NCBI GenBank assembly: GCA_026120185.1
Contig: JANUWF010002014.1
Location: forward strand, 434,001-498,000
Direction: 5' to 3'
DNA: 64,000 nucleotides
Origin: Voacanga thouarsii
Lineage: Eukaryota > Streptophyta > Magnoliopsida > Gentianales > Apocynaceae
The translations under genes and the position numbers were made by a program. The notes below the pieces were generated by a model. That model was not told the DNA's origin. It saw only the letters and a list, made by a program, of their open reading frames with translations, and ran no database searches. The stretch's first letter is position 1. Every line of letters begins with the position of its first letter. Shown here piece by piece: positions 23,881 to 36,512 of this stretch.

Positions 23881-24461
23881 GAAAAAAGCTATGGTAAGAA
23901 TTTAATCATAAGAATGTAAGAAAAATCATACATTTGTGCTCTCCAATGCATGGGCTAGCAAAATGTGTAATCTTTTTGAAGAAATTTTCACTTGAAAAAA
24001 AAGATTTCAAAGTGGGTTCTTGAAAAAAAAGGTAGAGATTTTTGGAGTGTTAATCCATAGATTCAACAAAAACAAGGACATTTAGTGTTGGGTTGATGTT
24101 TTTGAAGACAAAAATTGATCCGATGGTGTTTGGAGATGAGGCAATAGCACCGGGTGGAGAGAAAAATTCAGGGAAGTTGCAAAGGTTTGAAAACAAATGG
24201 CCAAAATTGGCCTTTTAGTGGGGAGCCCAACAGGAGCCAGTGCCGACTCAGTGTGCCTGGGTCGGGCCCGCCTAGGTTTGTCTGGCCCGGAGAATTTTTA
24301 TTATCAATAATTAACTACTAAAAATAACAATAATGAAAACCACAAAATCATGAAGAAAATGCCATTATTCTAAAAATTAAAAATACAGAAACATACACAA
24401 AAGCAAACAAAAATTAAAGACATGTCCCAATTAACCAAAAACTAAAACAGTGAAAATTATT
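23881..24461 (-). other. Spacer between gag and extra ORF of D
   Basis: Non-coding. A GC-rich patch at 24226-24292 (GAGCCAGTGCCGACTCAG and CTGGGTCGGGCCCGCCTAGG) resembles the LTR motif, although this is internal sequence. There is no trace of pol. Confidence 0.55.
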
Positions 24462-24766
24462 TTTTTCCACGGTCTTGTTCACGTGGATTTGTTTTAGTAT
24501 TCCATGGAAGAGATCCCGTTTAATGGTCTCCAAGAAGTTTGGTCAATTGTCCAATTTGATTTTCAAGATTGCGCATGGACGCCTCCAAGTTCCTCGTGGT
24601 TGTATCCACTTATTGAAACCATGCTTCCGTGGTACTTACCATTTGGTTAACCAAGTCCTCCAATGATGGTATAGGCGGTGGTGCATTATAAGGAAAGAAG
24701 GATTGAGTCCTTTGATTTTTTTCCAAAGTTAGAAGAAGTCTGCCTAGGTTAGGTTTGACTGTTCCA
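24462..24766 (-). pseudogene. gag: gag C-terminal part of element D
   Basis: Reading minus from 24766, the C-terminal tail of Athila-type gag is recognisable: a Pro-rich stretch (SFFPYNAPPPIPSLEDLV), then NQMVSTTEAWFQ, a stop, then a coiled-coil-like segment (RNLEASMRNLENQIGQL) and SLPWNTKTNPREQ. It joins the middle part at 31766 across element B through the duplicated TTCCA. At least two in-frame stops are present. Confidence 0.82.
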
Positions 24767-26704
24767 TGATGCATATTTATTTGGGTATAAAAATCATATA
24801 AAAATAAGCATATTCCCAATCAAGTTTAAATTAAAATGTTAACCCCAAATTACACATATGAGTAAGCATACTCATCATTAAGTATAGCATAGGGTTCAAA
24901 CAAGTATCGATCCTCAAGGAACAAGTATACGTTAATCACTTTTCATTCATTGTTTAACCGACTCAATAAAGGGAAAAATAATAAAAATAAAAATAAAATA
25001 AAAGAATATATACATGTCAAGGATGGAGAATTATGTAACTTAAACCATTGTTTAGACAACCATGATTTTAAAGTACCCAATCTCTATCATAACTAATTAT
25101 TCTCTTGGCATCATGAAGGATTAATATAGATTCACTTCTTTCCCAATCCGTGAAATCACTATTTTCTAGACAAATTAGCATCACATACACTATCCCAACT
25201 AATTCACCCAAAATATGCATTAAACACAGTCCCTGATTAAATTTCCATACTCTGGCAAACTTAAAACATGAAATTAACCAATGAATCCATACTCTGCAGA
25301 TATCAATTGACCTTTAATTACCCTATTCTTAGCAATTAACCCCTTTCTCAAGCATGTGAAGAGACAAAAAATATGAAATTAACAAATTGAAACCACCAGC
25401 AACCCCTTTCTCAAACAAGTCAATAGAAAGAAACAACCAATTAATCTCGTAATTCCTACAAGTAATTAAATACCCAGAATAACAATCAATTGATCAAAAG
25501 GTCAAATAACCCTAAAAATCATGAATATCTAAAACAATGTCAAACTACAATAAAACAATTAATACATCATTGTTTAAGAAAAAGAAAACAAAGGAAAGAA
25601 ATAGATACTCATAGACAAGCCTTCTTTTTCTTCCTTCGTAGACCCTCTTGTACAATCCTCCTGGATTATTTATCTCGAGAAAATATTGGTGATGCACTCC
25701 AAAATAAATCTAAGTCTCTACATTGTGCACCTCCCTTTCTTAGGGTAAATTGGCCTTTATTTATAGGCTTACAAAGTTCCTAAAAGAATCCTAAGTAAAG
25801 AAGAAGTAATAACCTAAAAATAATCAAAAACCAAAAAGGATTAATAAAAACATAAATACGCTAAATATAACTAAGGGTCCACCGCCCTTTTGACTTTTGG
25901 AGTTGAGAAATAATTGGTCTTCAATTTTAATTTGGACCTTTGTCTTCTAGTGTTGAAATTGCAGTTGATGTTGAATTGAAATTTGCTGAAATTTGGTTTC
26001 CAATTGAAGCTGTGCACACCACCGACAATCCTGCTGAGCCGACTTCCCATTGTTGTCGGCTAAATTGAGCCGAAACCTTTTTTTTTTTTTTTCTCTTTTT
26101 CTCACTGTCATGTCGGTTTGCTTGCAGCCATGAAGCTGCCGAAATCAACCCCTTCTCTTTCTTTCTTCTGGCCATTTTTGTTTACTTCCTTTTCCTCCTT
26201 AGCCCTACTGAATTCACTTCTTTCTTTTGTTTTGTTGCTGCTGCAATTTCTGTCGGCTCAAGTGATGAAGCCAGCCGAAACTCCTTCATTTCTTGTTGAT
26301 TGCTGAATGCTGACCGAAATCCATCCCTTTTTTTCTTTGTTGTTGCATTGGTTCACTGTCAGCTTGCTTTTCCTTTCTTTTAATTAGTTGTGAGCCACCA
26401 CCGAAATTCCTTTCTTCCAATTCCAATTGCAATTTGTCCTCTGTTCCTTCAATTTCTATGCGAAGTTCTCTATTCTTTCCAGTAGAAGACCAGCACCGAC
26501 TGTCCTTCCTGGGTTGGTGCTGGTCTTATTATGGAAAATCATACAATTAGCTCTACTTTTCCCTTATTTTTGCATAAAATTACAGAAAAGCATTTTTATA
26601 AGGGAAATATCAAATAGAAAGGAATATGACTAGTTATTTCATAAAATGTATCACAAAATAGTCTCAAATAATTAGGAAAAATATGACTAATTTAGACCCT
26701 ATCA
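24767..26704 (-). repeat. 3' LTR of element B
   Basis: On the minus strand it starts TGATAGGGTCTAAATTAGTC at 26704 and ends AAATATGCATCA at 24767; 1938 bp. The GC-rich motif is at 26490-26525 and the inverted TATA at 25758-25765. Open frames near 26118-26306 and 25927-26175 are not conserved genes. Confidence 0.93.
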
Positions 26705-27813
26705 CATTCCACCACACTTGAATCTTTACTTGTCCTCAAGTAAATACTTAAACCAAGCATTTGAAACAATTTATTCTTTTCATACTCATCCATAACAAAG
26801 GCATAATTTCTTTCCAACCTTAGACACAAAATTGTCATTCATTCACCCTTTAAAAACCTTTGTAAACTCATACATTAAATCAAGTAATCCCAAGGCCATA
26901 AAAGTTAAGTTAAACAAGCTTATATCTAGTACCTGAAAATTATTCCACTTCTCAAGCAAAAACATAGAAAACATAAATCATACAAGTCAAGTCATTTAAC
27001 CAATTCAAGCATTATAAACTCAAATTTACCAAACCCGAGTTAGTGAAATAAGGAAAACACTCCACTCTTTGTTTTTTTTCTATGACTTTGGGAATTAATA
27101 GCCTCAAGTGCATGGATTTCTCTTCACACACCGTATTGGCCCCCTTTACAGTTATCACTCATCAATTTTTTTTTTTCTAATAGTTTTTCAATATTTTTTA
27201 TTCCTTGCTTTTTCTTGCCTTTTTGCCTTCAGGTTAGCCTCAAGAGAATGCACCGAATACACTTGCTACTTCTCCCCATATTGATCCCCTTTTCAGCAAA
27301 AGGTCTTCAAAGATAAAAACAATAAGAACATTTTTTCTTTTTTCAACTAAAGTTTTTTTCCCTCAATTTTTTCTCATATATTTTGTTCAACTAAAATTTT
27401 TTCTCTCACATTCCTTATTCAAAACTCAAATTTAAGAAAATTATAATTCCATAATATAGGAATTAATCAACAACTCTTCCCCTATTTCATCATACCATCC
27501 ATATTCAAACTCAAAGAATAAAATAAAACTCAAATACCAAATATAACCAAGGTTAACTTAAATTCTCAAGACTTAGCAAAATCTAACTTAATACACAAGT
27601 TTACCTTTTTAATAATATCCTACCATACTGAATGACAAATCCATATCTAAAGTTAAAAAGAAAATCATATCTTCATTATAAATAAATAAAATCCATTTTT
27701 TTGAAAAAAAAAAAAATCAACAATTCAAACATATATCATTGAAAATCCCTCAAACATATATAATTGGAAATCCATTGAAAATCACAAAGATGCACTTGAG
27801 AAAATGTTAAATC

Positions 27814-28245
27814 TCTCCCCCATACTTAAATTGGACATTGTCCTCAATGGCCTAAAATAGTATATTAAAGCATAACCAAGGGACCAAGAATGTAAAAAGG
27901 GAAAAGAAAATAATACTCCCCAAGGCAGATTAGCTCCATGAAAAATCCAAATTTCAAATTCCAAAGTAACTCAACAACAAGAAAATATCAAGTTAATTGA
28001 TAAAAATTTGGACCAAGAATATCACCAAACCACTCCCCCACACTTAAATTGGACCATGTCCTCATGGGCAAAAAATAAACACAATAAAGCATCTCCAATG
28101 GGACCAAAATTCAAAAGGGGTAGAAAATTTAAGCAATACTCCCTAAGTGTAGACTAGCTCAAAGATATAAGAGAGTCATTCTTCAAGAATTTGGAAGAAT
28201 TATTGCCAGTGAAAGTCAACCTACAAATAGCAAGATGAACACACA
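27814..28245 (-). repeat. Diverged tandem duplication with polypurine-like motif
   Basis: Two segments offset by about 216 bp start with CTCCCCCATACTTAAATTGG and CTCCCCCACACTTAAATTGG and continue similarly (GTCCTCAATGG / GTCCTCATGGG; GGGACCAA in both). Elements A and I have a single copy here. Confidence 0.55.
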
Positions 28246-29182
28246 AGTAAAATCATAAAGAGTAATTGAAACTGAATAAAAATTAAAGGACAAGCAAGAT
28301 AGAAAGTCAAAGTCTTGAGGTCCCCCTCGAAGTAGAGTCTTCCTTGTGTCCAAATTGTTTAATAGCACCACCAAATATACCACCATAACCTCCAAAGGGT
28401 TCACGAGATTCTGTTCTTGTCTCACACTTTGCAAGTGATTCTCTTTGTAGTGAAGAACTTTTCCAGATTTTTGATACTCAAGAAAAATAAGAATAATATC
28501 CAATGTAGACAGCACAAGTATAATGTCAACCAATCTTCCATCAATAAACAAAATAGCACAAGGATGCTCAATTGGCCAGGTTCTCCATATATGCAAAAAT
28601 TCTAGAAAAATACACAGCGAATGTTCAGAAGCAATCATAAGACTTACACTTCATTATATGCATTTTTGTCCACCAAATAAACTCAACAATGATTTGTCCA
28701 TGTTTAATAAATTTTTCCTCAAAAACACATATGCATAATGGCAAGAAATTCAAGAAGATAAAATCGAGCTTAACACGAAGAGTGTTGTTCCACCAATGTA
28801 TCCCCCAACGTATAAGTTTTAAAAAAATTTAATCCATGGGGGATAATTAAAAGAAGAAGAGTAATGTGAAGGAGAAGAAGGGGAAGACGAAGATGACAGG
28901 AGTGAGTGAAAAAGACAAGTATCATTTTAGGGGAATAGAAAAAAATAATAATAAAAGAAGAAAGAAAAATAGATTAAAAAGACAAATAAGAGAAACAAAC
29001 AAGAAAATCAAAGAAAAAGAAAACAAGAAGAAAAAGACAAAATAAGAAAATTTTGGGAAGAAAAGAAAAAAGAGTAAGGGAACAAAGGAAAAAGAAAAGA
29101 AGAAAAAGAGTTTTTTTTTTTTTTTTTTTGATAGCCTTCTAGACTGGAGCCGATGCCGGTTGCATTTTGTCTAGGATCCCCC

Positions 29183-29184
29183 TC

Positions 29185-29223
<39 letters not shown>
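29183..29223. repeat. (AT)n microsatellite in element B
   Basis: A nearly pure AT array next to the GC patch at 29130-29175, the position of the AT arrays in element A. Confidence 0.9.
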
Positions 29224-29705
29224 TCTAAAAAACTATCCTAATTGAATGCATGACCACAATATATTTAAAACAAGAACTCCTAAATTAAACTAAAAGTAAA
29301 AATTGTAAATAACGAAACAAAAAAAATAAAAAAGTCCATCTCCAATATCGTGTTAGCTAAAGTCCGAACCTGAAAATAAAAAGATTTAGTATTGACTCAA
29401 AATTATAGATGTAAAAATTAACAAATTAAAAATATCATTATTACACATATTCCATATTGGCATTGGGTTAATAAAATTAAAAAACTAAGTATACAATATA
29501 TACAAATATACAAAGACAAGTTAATTATTTTGAACATGTATCTACCAATTTACATATTTACAACATATAGTGAAATTAAAATACAATTATACAAACAACA
29601 AAATATGGCACCTTTTTGCAAAAAAGAACAATTGTACAAATTTACATATTTACCTATTTACATACTTACATGGTTAAATCAACAAAATCCAAGCTTTCAT
29701 GATAT

Positions 29706-29814
29706 TATTCCTCAGTAACGGTGCCAAAAACTTGATGTTAAATCAAGTTTTTCAAAAACACCTCTATGATGAAATAGAAAAATATCCTAATCCGCGGCAA
29801 CGGCACCAAAAATT
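29706..29814 (-). other. Double PBS-like leader of element B with hairpin
   Basis: Adjacent to the LTR is TTTTTGGTGCCGTTGCCGCG (minus; 29793-29812). About 85 bp further in is a second site, TTTTTGGCACCGTTACTGAG (29711-29730). Between them is a hairpin at 29726-29752: an 11-bp perfect stem AAAAACTTGAT/ATCAAGTTTTT with a 5-base loop. Element A has only one PBS and no hairpin. The inner site leads into the leader shared with A (ATATCATGAAAGC/GTATCATGAAAGC), so it is the ancestral position. Confidence 0.7.
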
Positions 29815-31765
29815 CTACACGTATTTATTTGGGTATAAAAATCATATAAAAATAAGCATATTCCCAATCAAGTTTAAATTAAAAACGTTAAACCCTAAAT
29901 TACACATATGAGCAAGCGTACTCATCATTAAGTATAGCATAGGGTTCAAACGAGTGTCGATCCTCAAGGAACAAGTATATATTAATCACTTTTATTTCAT
30001 TGTTTAACTGACCCAATAAAGGGAAAAATAATAAAAAGAAAAATAAAATAAAAGAATATATACATGTCAAAGATGGAGAATTATGTAACTTAAACCATTG
30101 TTTAGACAACCATGATCTTAAAGTACCCAATCTCTATCATAACTAATTATTCTCTTGGCATCATGAAGGATTAATATAGATTCACTTCTTTCCCAATCCA
30201 TGAAATCACTATTTTCTAGACAAATTAGCATCACATACTCAGTCCCAACTAATTCACCCAAAAGATGCATTAAACACAATCCTTGATTAAATTTCCATAC
30301 TTTGGCAAACTTAAAACAAGAAATTAACCAATGAATCCATACTCTGGCAGATATCAATTAACCTTTAATTACCCTGTTCTTAGCAATTAACCCCTTTCTC
30401 AAGCATGTTAAGAGATAACAAATATGAAATTAAAAAATTGAAACCACCATCAATCCCTTTCTCAAGCAAATCAATAGAATGAAACAACCAATTAATCTCG
30501 TAATTCGCACAAGTAATTAAATGCCCAGAATAACAATCAATTGATCAAAAGATCAAATAACCCTAAAAATCATGAATATCTAAAATAATGTCAAGCTACA
30601 ATAAAATAATTAATACATCATTGTTCAAGAAAAAGAAAACAAATGAAAGAAATAGATACTTATAGACAAGCCTTCTTCTTCTTCCTTCGTAGACCCTCTT
30701 ATACAATCATCCTTGAATTATTTATCTCAAGAAAATATTGGGGATGCACTTCAAAATAAATCTAAGTCTCTACATTGTGAACCTCCCTTTCCTAGGGTAA
30801 ATTGGCCTTTATTTATAGGCTTACAAAGTTCTTAAAAGAATCATAAGTAAAGAAGAAGTAATAACCTAAAAATAATCCAAAACCAAAAAGGATTAATAAA
30901 AACATAAATACACTAAATATCTAAGGGTCCACCACATTTTTGACTTTTGGAGTTGAGAAATAATTGGTCTTCAATTTTGATTTGGACCTTTGTCTTTTGG
31001 TGCTGAAATTGCAATTGATGTTGAATTGAAATTTGCTGAAATTTAGTTTCCAATTGAAGCCGTGCACACCACTGACAATCCTGCTGAGCCAACTTCCCAT
31101 TGTTGTCGGCTAAATTGAGCCGAAACCTTTTCTTTCTTTGTTTTGCTTTTTGCACTTTTTCTTGCTATCACGCCGGCTTGCTTGGAGCCATGAAGCTGCC
31201 AAAATCAACTCCTTCTCTTTTCTTTCTTCTGGCCATTTTTGTTGACTTCTGTTTCCTCCTTGGCCCCACTGAATTCACTTCTTTCTTTTGTTTTGTTGCT
31301 GCTACAATTTCTGTCGGCTCAAGTGATGAAGCCAGCTGAAACTTCTTCCTTTCTTTTTGATTGCTGAATGCTGACCAAAATCCATCCATTTTTTCCTTTG
31401 TTGTTGGATTGGCTCGCTGTCAGCTTGCTTTTCCTTTCTTTTAATTAGCTGTGAGCCACCATCGAAATTCCTTTCTTCCACTTCCAATTGCAATTTATCC
31501 TCTATTCCTACAATTTCTATGTGTTGTTCTCTGTTCTTTCCAGTGGAAGACCGGCATCGGCTGTCCTTCCTGGGCTGGTGCTGGTCTTGTTCAAGAAAAT
31601 CATACAATTAGCTCTACTTTTCCCTTATTTTTGCATAAAATTGTAGAAAAGCATTTGTATAAGGGAAATATCAAATAGGAAGGAATATGACTAGTTATTT
31701 CATAAAATGTATCACAAAATAGCCTCAAATAATTAGGAAAAATATGACTAATTTAGACCCTATCA
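29815..31765 (-). repeat. 5' LTR of element B
   Basis: On the minus strand it starts TGATAGGGTCTAAATTAGTC at 31765. The last eight bases before the PBS read ACGTGTAG instead of the ATGCATCA of the 3' LTR. It is 1951 bp. The inverted TATA is at 30810-30817 and the GC-rich motif at 31549-31590. Confidence 0.93.
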
Positions 31766-32313
31766 TTCCATCAAAATTTGGGATAGTTCCTTTAACAAGG
31801 ATTCTAAATGGCACTATAAGGATTGTTAAGTTGTTTTCCATTTCCCATAAATGCAGCTTGTTCTAAGAACTCTTTTGACAACCCCATGCTATGGCACTCA
31901 TAATTTGGATGCCTTTCCACACAAAAATCACAACTAAAATTCATTACCTGTCCTTGGGAAGGAGACATCACCATTTGTTCCATCTTTTGTGTAAGTTCCT
32001 TAACCTTAGCTTCTAAGGTTGCCACTGCATCTATCTTGTGCACTCCATGAACACGAGCTTTTGACCTTGAAATACCTCATGAATAGTTATTTGTTGCAAT
32101 GTTTTCAATCAGATCAAATACCTACTCCAGGGTCTTAAAATTAATGGAACCTCCTACAGATACATCAACCAATTGCCTTGTAGCAAAACTTAAGCCACTA
32201 TGAAAAATTTGCATTTGCATGCCTATCTCAAACCCGTGATGAGGACACTTCCAAAGTATCTCCTTGAACCTTTCCCAACACTTATAAAGATTTTTAGAGT
32301 CTAACTCTTAGAA
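31766..32313 (-). pseudogene. gag: gag middle part of element D with zinc knuckle
   Basis: The minus-strand frame 32043-31804 gives a Lys-rich linker and an intact zinc knuckle CDFC-VER-H-PNYE-C (CX2CX3HX4C; 31894-31932), followed by GKQLNNPYSA and a decayed NP-rich stretch that runs to the B insertion. Positions 32044-32313 encode the end of the gag core (FKE-type) with stops. Element C is inserted at 32314 (TSD TAGAA). Knuckles of this type bind element RNA. Confidence 0.85.
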
Positions 32314-35300
32314 TGTAACACCCCACTACCTAGGCCCAACAGGGTCGGGGATATCACACTCATCCATAGGATAAGGGGTCTTTATAACTAGGTCACATAA
32401 AAGAAAATAAAAAGCAATACCTTAAAATTAAACTTATTACAACCCAAAAAATACATGAACAAATCCAAAATAAATTGTTTGCTGCAATCTCTCAAAACAA
32501 CACATAAGAGCAAATGACGTAAAGTCTTCAAAGCATAGGCAATAAATCTAGCTATTGACCTCCACAATAGGATTGACCTGAAAACATGGTAAAAATTTTG
32601 ATGAGATAAAAATCTCAGTAAGCCTGTGTGTGCTTTGAGTGTTTTAGGTAAAACAGTTCATGCATGCAAGTTGTAAAAGTTTCATAAGAGAAAGTACTGA
32701 CAACCAATAAATAAATGTTGAAAATAAAGAGTGGTGTTTTTCTTTTCAAACCATACATGTGCATAATAGATACAACCACTCAAAGGGATAGCCATTGGTT
32801 ACTACACGTTGGGCCCCATGACCACATTGTTAGTATGCCACACGTCGAGCATACTGCAAGTTAGACTGCCACACGTTGAGCATGCTAATAGAAGGTAGGT
32901 GAACGGCCTACCAGGTGAGATACTCCTCCATCTCTATACCCAAACTTATTGGTTGTCCACTCCGGAAACACATAGTCCACTTGACTAAAACTTGCTAGCT
33001 CGAACAGCCTGAATAAGTAGTACTATCGCTTTCCCAAGTTGAGTTCATCTTCTTGAGGTAGCCTCCTACTAGGAGACTCACTCTTGCTCTTCAAAACTAG
33101 TACTACTAGCCTACCCTTATTGAGTACTCAGCATTGATTGTCCTATTTGGGAGAAAATTGCTCATACATTGATTTACTTGGAAATAGCAATGAAGGGTTT
33201 CTAAAATTCTTGTCAAAGTTGGGTTTTAGAAAGAGTTAGTATTTTGTGTAAAACTTCTTGTTTAATTTTCAAATGATTTGCTTGACTGAAATAAAATGGG
33301 AAATAGTACTTAATTGCCTTTACAAGATGAATGTCCATACACATCATATTTGGCTTGCCATAGTAATTTTTTTGTCTTCAAATAATTCCATGCAGGAGCT
33401 TACCTGATACTTTGCTTACTTGAACTCAACAAAAATCCTCTAAGGCTAAACTAACCCCTCCTGGGGTAACACAAGACATAAGGTTATACTCGAGCTATAC
33501 TCCCTTACATAAATAATCCTTAGTTCAACTAATGACAATAATTACCTTAATGTCCTAAGCTTTAAGGCTAGATGATAAAGGATTTCATAAAATAAGTCTA
33601 GCTTGATAAGTTAAAATAACTAGGGGTTCTAAAATAATTATTAATAAGTTATAGGTTCAAATAATAAATCTTGAGTACTATTGTTAATAAATAAACTAGG
33701 GTTTAAATGTTGAACAATCCTAATTAATATTAGTAAATGGTAATTTAAAAATAGTTTTATTATAAATAAATAATAAATTACAATTAATTTTTAATAGATA
33801 ATAAATAATTAGTAATAAATAAAATTACTAATAAATGAATTATATTAAATTTTTGTTTAATAAATAACAAACAAATTTTAATATAAATAGTATTTATAAA
33901 TATAGGTAAAAGTTTGAACTATGGTCTACAAGGTCATTAATATTTTATTTATTATTATTATAAAAGATCTTATTTACTATTGTACATATATATATATATA
34001 TATTATTTTTAAAAAAAGATATTATTTAGTTGACTAGTAAAATATCAATATTTCATTTAATATTCCATTTCCAAAACATCCTAAGAATTTCGAAATCTTT
34101 AGAGAAAAATATAGTAATATTTTTAATTAAGGTAACAAAATTTTGTTAATTAAAATAACCTAGGATCAACAAGAACATAATCATGGTTATCCTATTGCTC
34201 AAAAAGAATCATGAACATATTCTCTAATATCAAACAACAAACTATTCTATTCATGAACATAGGCTTAAATCCATACATACCATCACATGGCCAAATCTCT
34301 ACTAGACATAATCATATTCATGGCTTCAACGGAAATAAGAACATAAAAATCCTATTCACCAAAGGTGTCATAACATCTAGAATGCTTAAACATTCATAAT
34401 TCTCTTAAGATATTATGTTCATTCATTGATTCTCAAAGAAATCCATATAGCTTAATCATGAACAATTACTCTTATGTCCTAATCCCACCCCCTTCATTCA
34501 TATGCATATACTCAATCCCCCATTCATATTCTATTCTCCCTATCAACATCTAAGAGACATGAATTCAGAATTAAAAAGAAGAATTAAGTATAAATACTTG
34601 ATTGATGTGTACTTCGATGAAGATTTAAGAAGGTCCACGCGATTGAGAGTCTTGAATTGTCCATGAGTGGAGAAAAACGGCCATGGTTGTAATCCACCAT
34701 TTTGATCGAGAGAGAGAGAGAGGGAGAGAGAGCATTGGCATGATACGTTATAGGTTGAATGGAAGAAGATGAACAAAAGAGTTGTTCTTGGTTACCTTGA
34801 TGGTGTTCTTGAGACTTCAAGGAAAAAAACTGGTTTTGATCCGAATGCCAATTCTTGTTTTCAAAATTTGGTGTTATAAATTCCAGAAATGAACTCTAGG
34901 AAGTATGTAGGAGTAATCTGGAGTTTTTTTTGAGAGGGATTGGTGGTGTTTAGAGTGGTTTTTGGCTTGAAGATAGGTAGTGTGTGTTCTTGGTGAAAAT
35001 GGAGAGAATTTGAGAAAAGGGTGTGCACAAATTCTGGAGAGTATTGGCCGAATGGTTTAGGGAGTTCAGGGATTTCGGTTTTCAGCTTAGAGAGGAAGCG
35101 AAAAATCTGATTGTTTGAAATTCAAATGGAGAGATTTGAGGAGTGGTTTGAGGTATAAGATATGTTAATGGTGTTTGATTGATGGAGGATTCTTGGAGCT
35201 GCAATGGAGCCGGCTGGACTGTTATGTTTTGCTGAAATGAATAAAGATTGATGGAGCTTTAGGGATGGATGAAATTCAGAGCTCAATGGAAGAGGAATTT

Positions 35301-36118
35301 CTAGTTATGCAGCCTAGTACAAGGGTGTTTTCATGGAGCAAATGCTAGAAATTTTTTAAGTTCAAATTGTAGCTTGAAGGGAGTGATCTTAGGAGATATT
35401 TGACGTGTGGTTATAGAGTCCAAATGTGCAAGGTAAGTGGAGAGGTTAATGGTGTTTAGTTCATGGCTGAACAAGGGTCATTTTACAGAGGTTTGAGGGG
35501 GGTTTCTTTAGTCTAGGCCTAAGGGAACAAAGCTAGAAATTTCTGGTTTCATGGTGTCCTAAGTTTGAATGGTTGCTGCAATTTCTGTGCAGTTTTTCTG
35601 TAATATTCCAGCCCAATTTGCAGAGGTTTTTTAGAGGTGTTTGAGGGTCCTTTAAGGCTGCTTTCTAGCCTTCTTTATGGAGGAAAATCAGAGGAGTTTT
35701 GCTGGATTGAAGGCAGAAGAAACAGCTTCAATTCCAGGCTGCTATGCAGCGAAAACTGCCCAGATTTTTTTCTGGTTTGTGCAGTTTTTGTGCAGTCCAT
35801 TTTTTCACAAGAATTTCAGTCTTCAAGCTGAATAAATTGGTCATATTTCTGGTAGTAAATGAGTAAGAAAGCTGGCTGTGTTTTTTGAAGGTTAGGCTGC
35901 TCAAGAATCTGGAAAATTTCCAGGTTTCTTCCATGAAGAACATAAACACTATGGAGATGAGTTTGAAGGTTCAACCATGGTGATTAATTTTCCTTGGGAA
36001 GCTTTCCTAACTCCCCTCCTATTTTCAGTCAATCCTCCAACTTCCAAGATCCAATTTTGAAATTCAAAGACAAGAAATCCTTGCTGAATTTTTTGGAGTT
36101 AAAAAGATGGATTTTGAT

Positions 36119-36352
36119 AAATTTTGAACAAATTTAATTTGTGAAGGTGTTTGGATAAGCTAGAGATAATAAAAGGACAAGAATTCCTCTAGAATTCTTT
36201 TTAGGACATGATGATAGAATTAGGACATTTTCTTCAAATTTTGAACAAATTTAATTTGTGAAGGTGTTTGGATAAGCTAGAGATAATAAAAGGACAAGAA
36301 TTCCTCTAGAATTCTTTTTAGGACATGATGATAGAATTAGGACATTTTCTTC
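36119..36352. repeat. Perfect 117-bp tandem duplication in C
   Basis: Units 36119-36235 and 36236-36352 appear identical base for base by eye, both starting AAATTTTGAACAAATTTAAT and ending GACATTTTCTTC. Lack of differences implies a recent event. Confidence 0.93.
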
Positions 36353-36445
36353 ATGTCTCCCCTAAGACAACATTCCTATCTTTATGGAATGTAAGAAAAC
36401 AAAAATTCAAACTTAACTAAGATAATCATGATTAAAACTTAAGCG

Positions 36446-36512
36446 ATGGGATTTGAACTTATGACCTTAGAGATTAGTTCACAAAGCTCTAACTACTAAA
36501 CCACAACAACCC
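36446..36512 (-). other. tRNA-like sequence with Pol III box motifs
   Basis: On the minus strand, TGGTTTAGTAGTTAGAGC resembles a tRNA D-arm/A box, and AGTTCAAATCC resembles the T-arm/B box (consensus GGTTCRANNCC). The overall length is near 67 bases. The acceptor ends do not pair well and the anticodon arm is irregular, so it is not a functional tRNA; a tRNA-derived relic is more likely. Confidence 0.5.

Larger units (their letters stand above)
26705..29705 (-). other. Non-coding internal region of element B
   Basis: The polypurine tract (minus, TTCAAGTGTGGTGGAATG) abuts the LTR at 26705. Two internal polypurine-like motifs lie at 27814-27851 and 28030-28068. A GC patch at 29130-29175 and an AT array follow. 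The 140-residue frame at 28216-28638 shows no domain and lies in sequence that is non-coding in A. Confidence 0.7.
24767..31765 (-). mobile_element. Non-autonomous Ty3/Athila-like element B
   Basis: The LTR pair 24767-26704 (3') and 29815-31765 (5') is flanked by a perfect TTCCA TSD (24762-24766; 31766-31770). The two LTRs look very similar, so this is one of the younger insertions here. The 3.1-kb internal region has no gag or pol and matches element A inverted. It sits inside D's gag. The leader next to the 5' LTR is unusual, with two PBS-like sequences and a hairpin. Confidence 0.95.

Noticed and set aside
28216..28638. 140-codon minus-strand frame in element B
   Set aside because: No domain, and the matching region in element A is non-coding with stops.
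36446..36512. Functional tRNA gene
   Set aside because: Box-like motifs are present, but the acceptor stem and anticodon arm do not fold properly.
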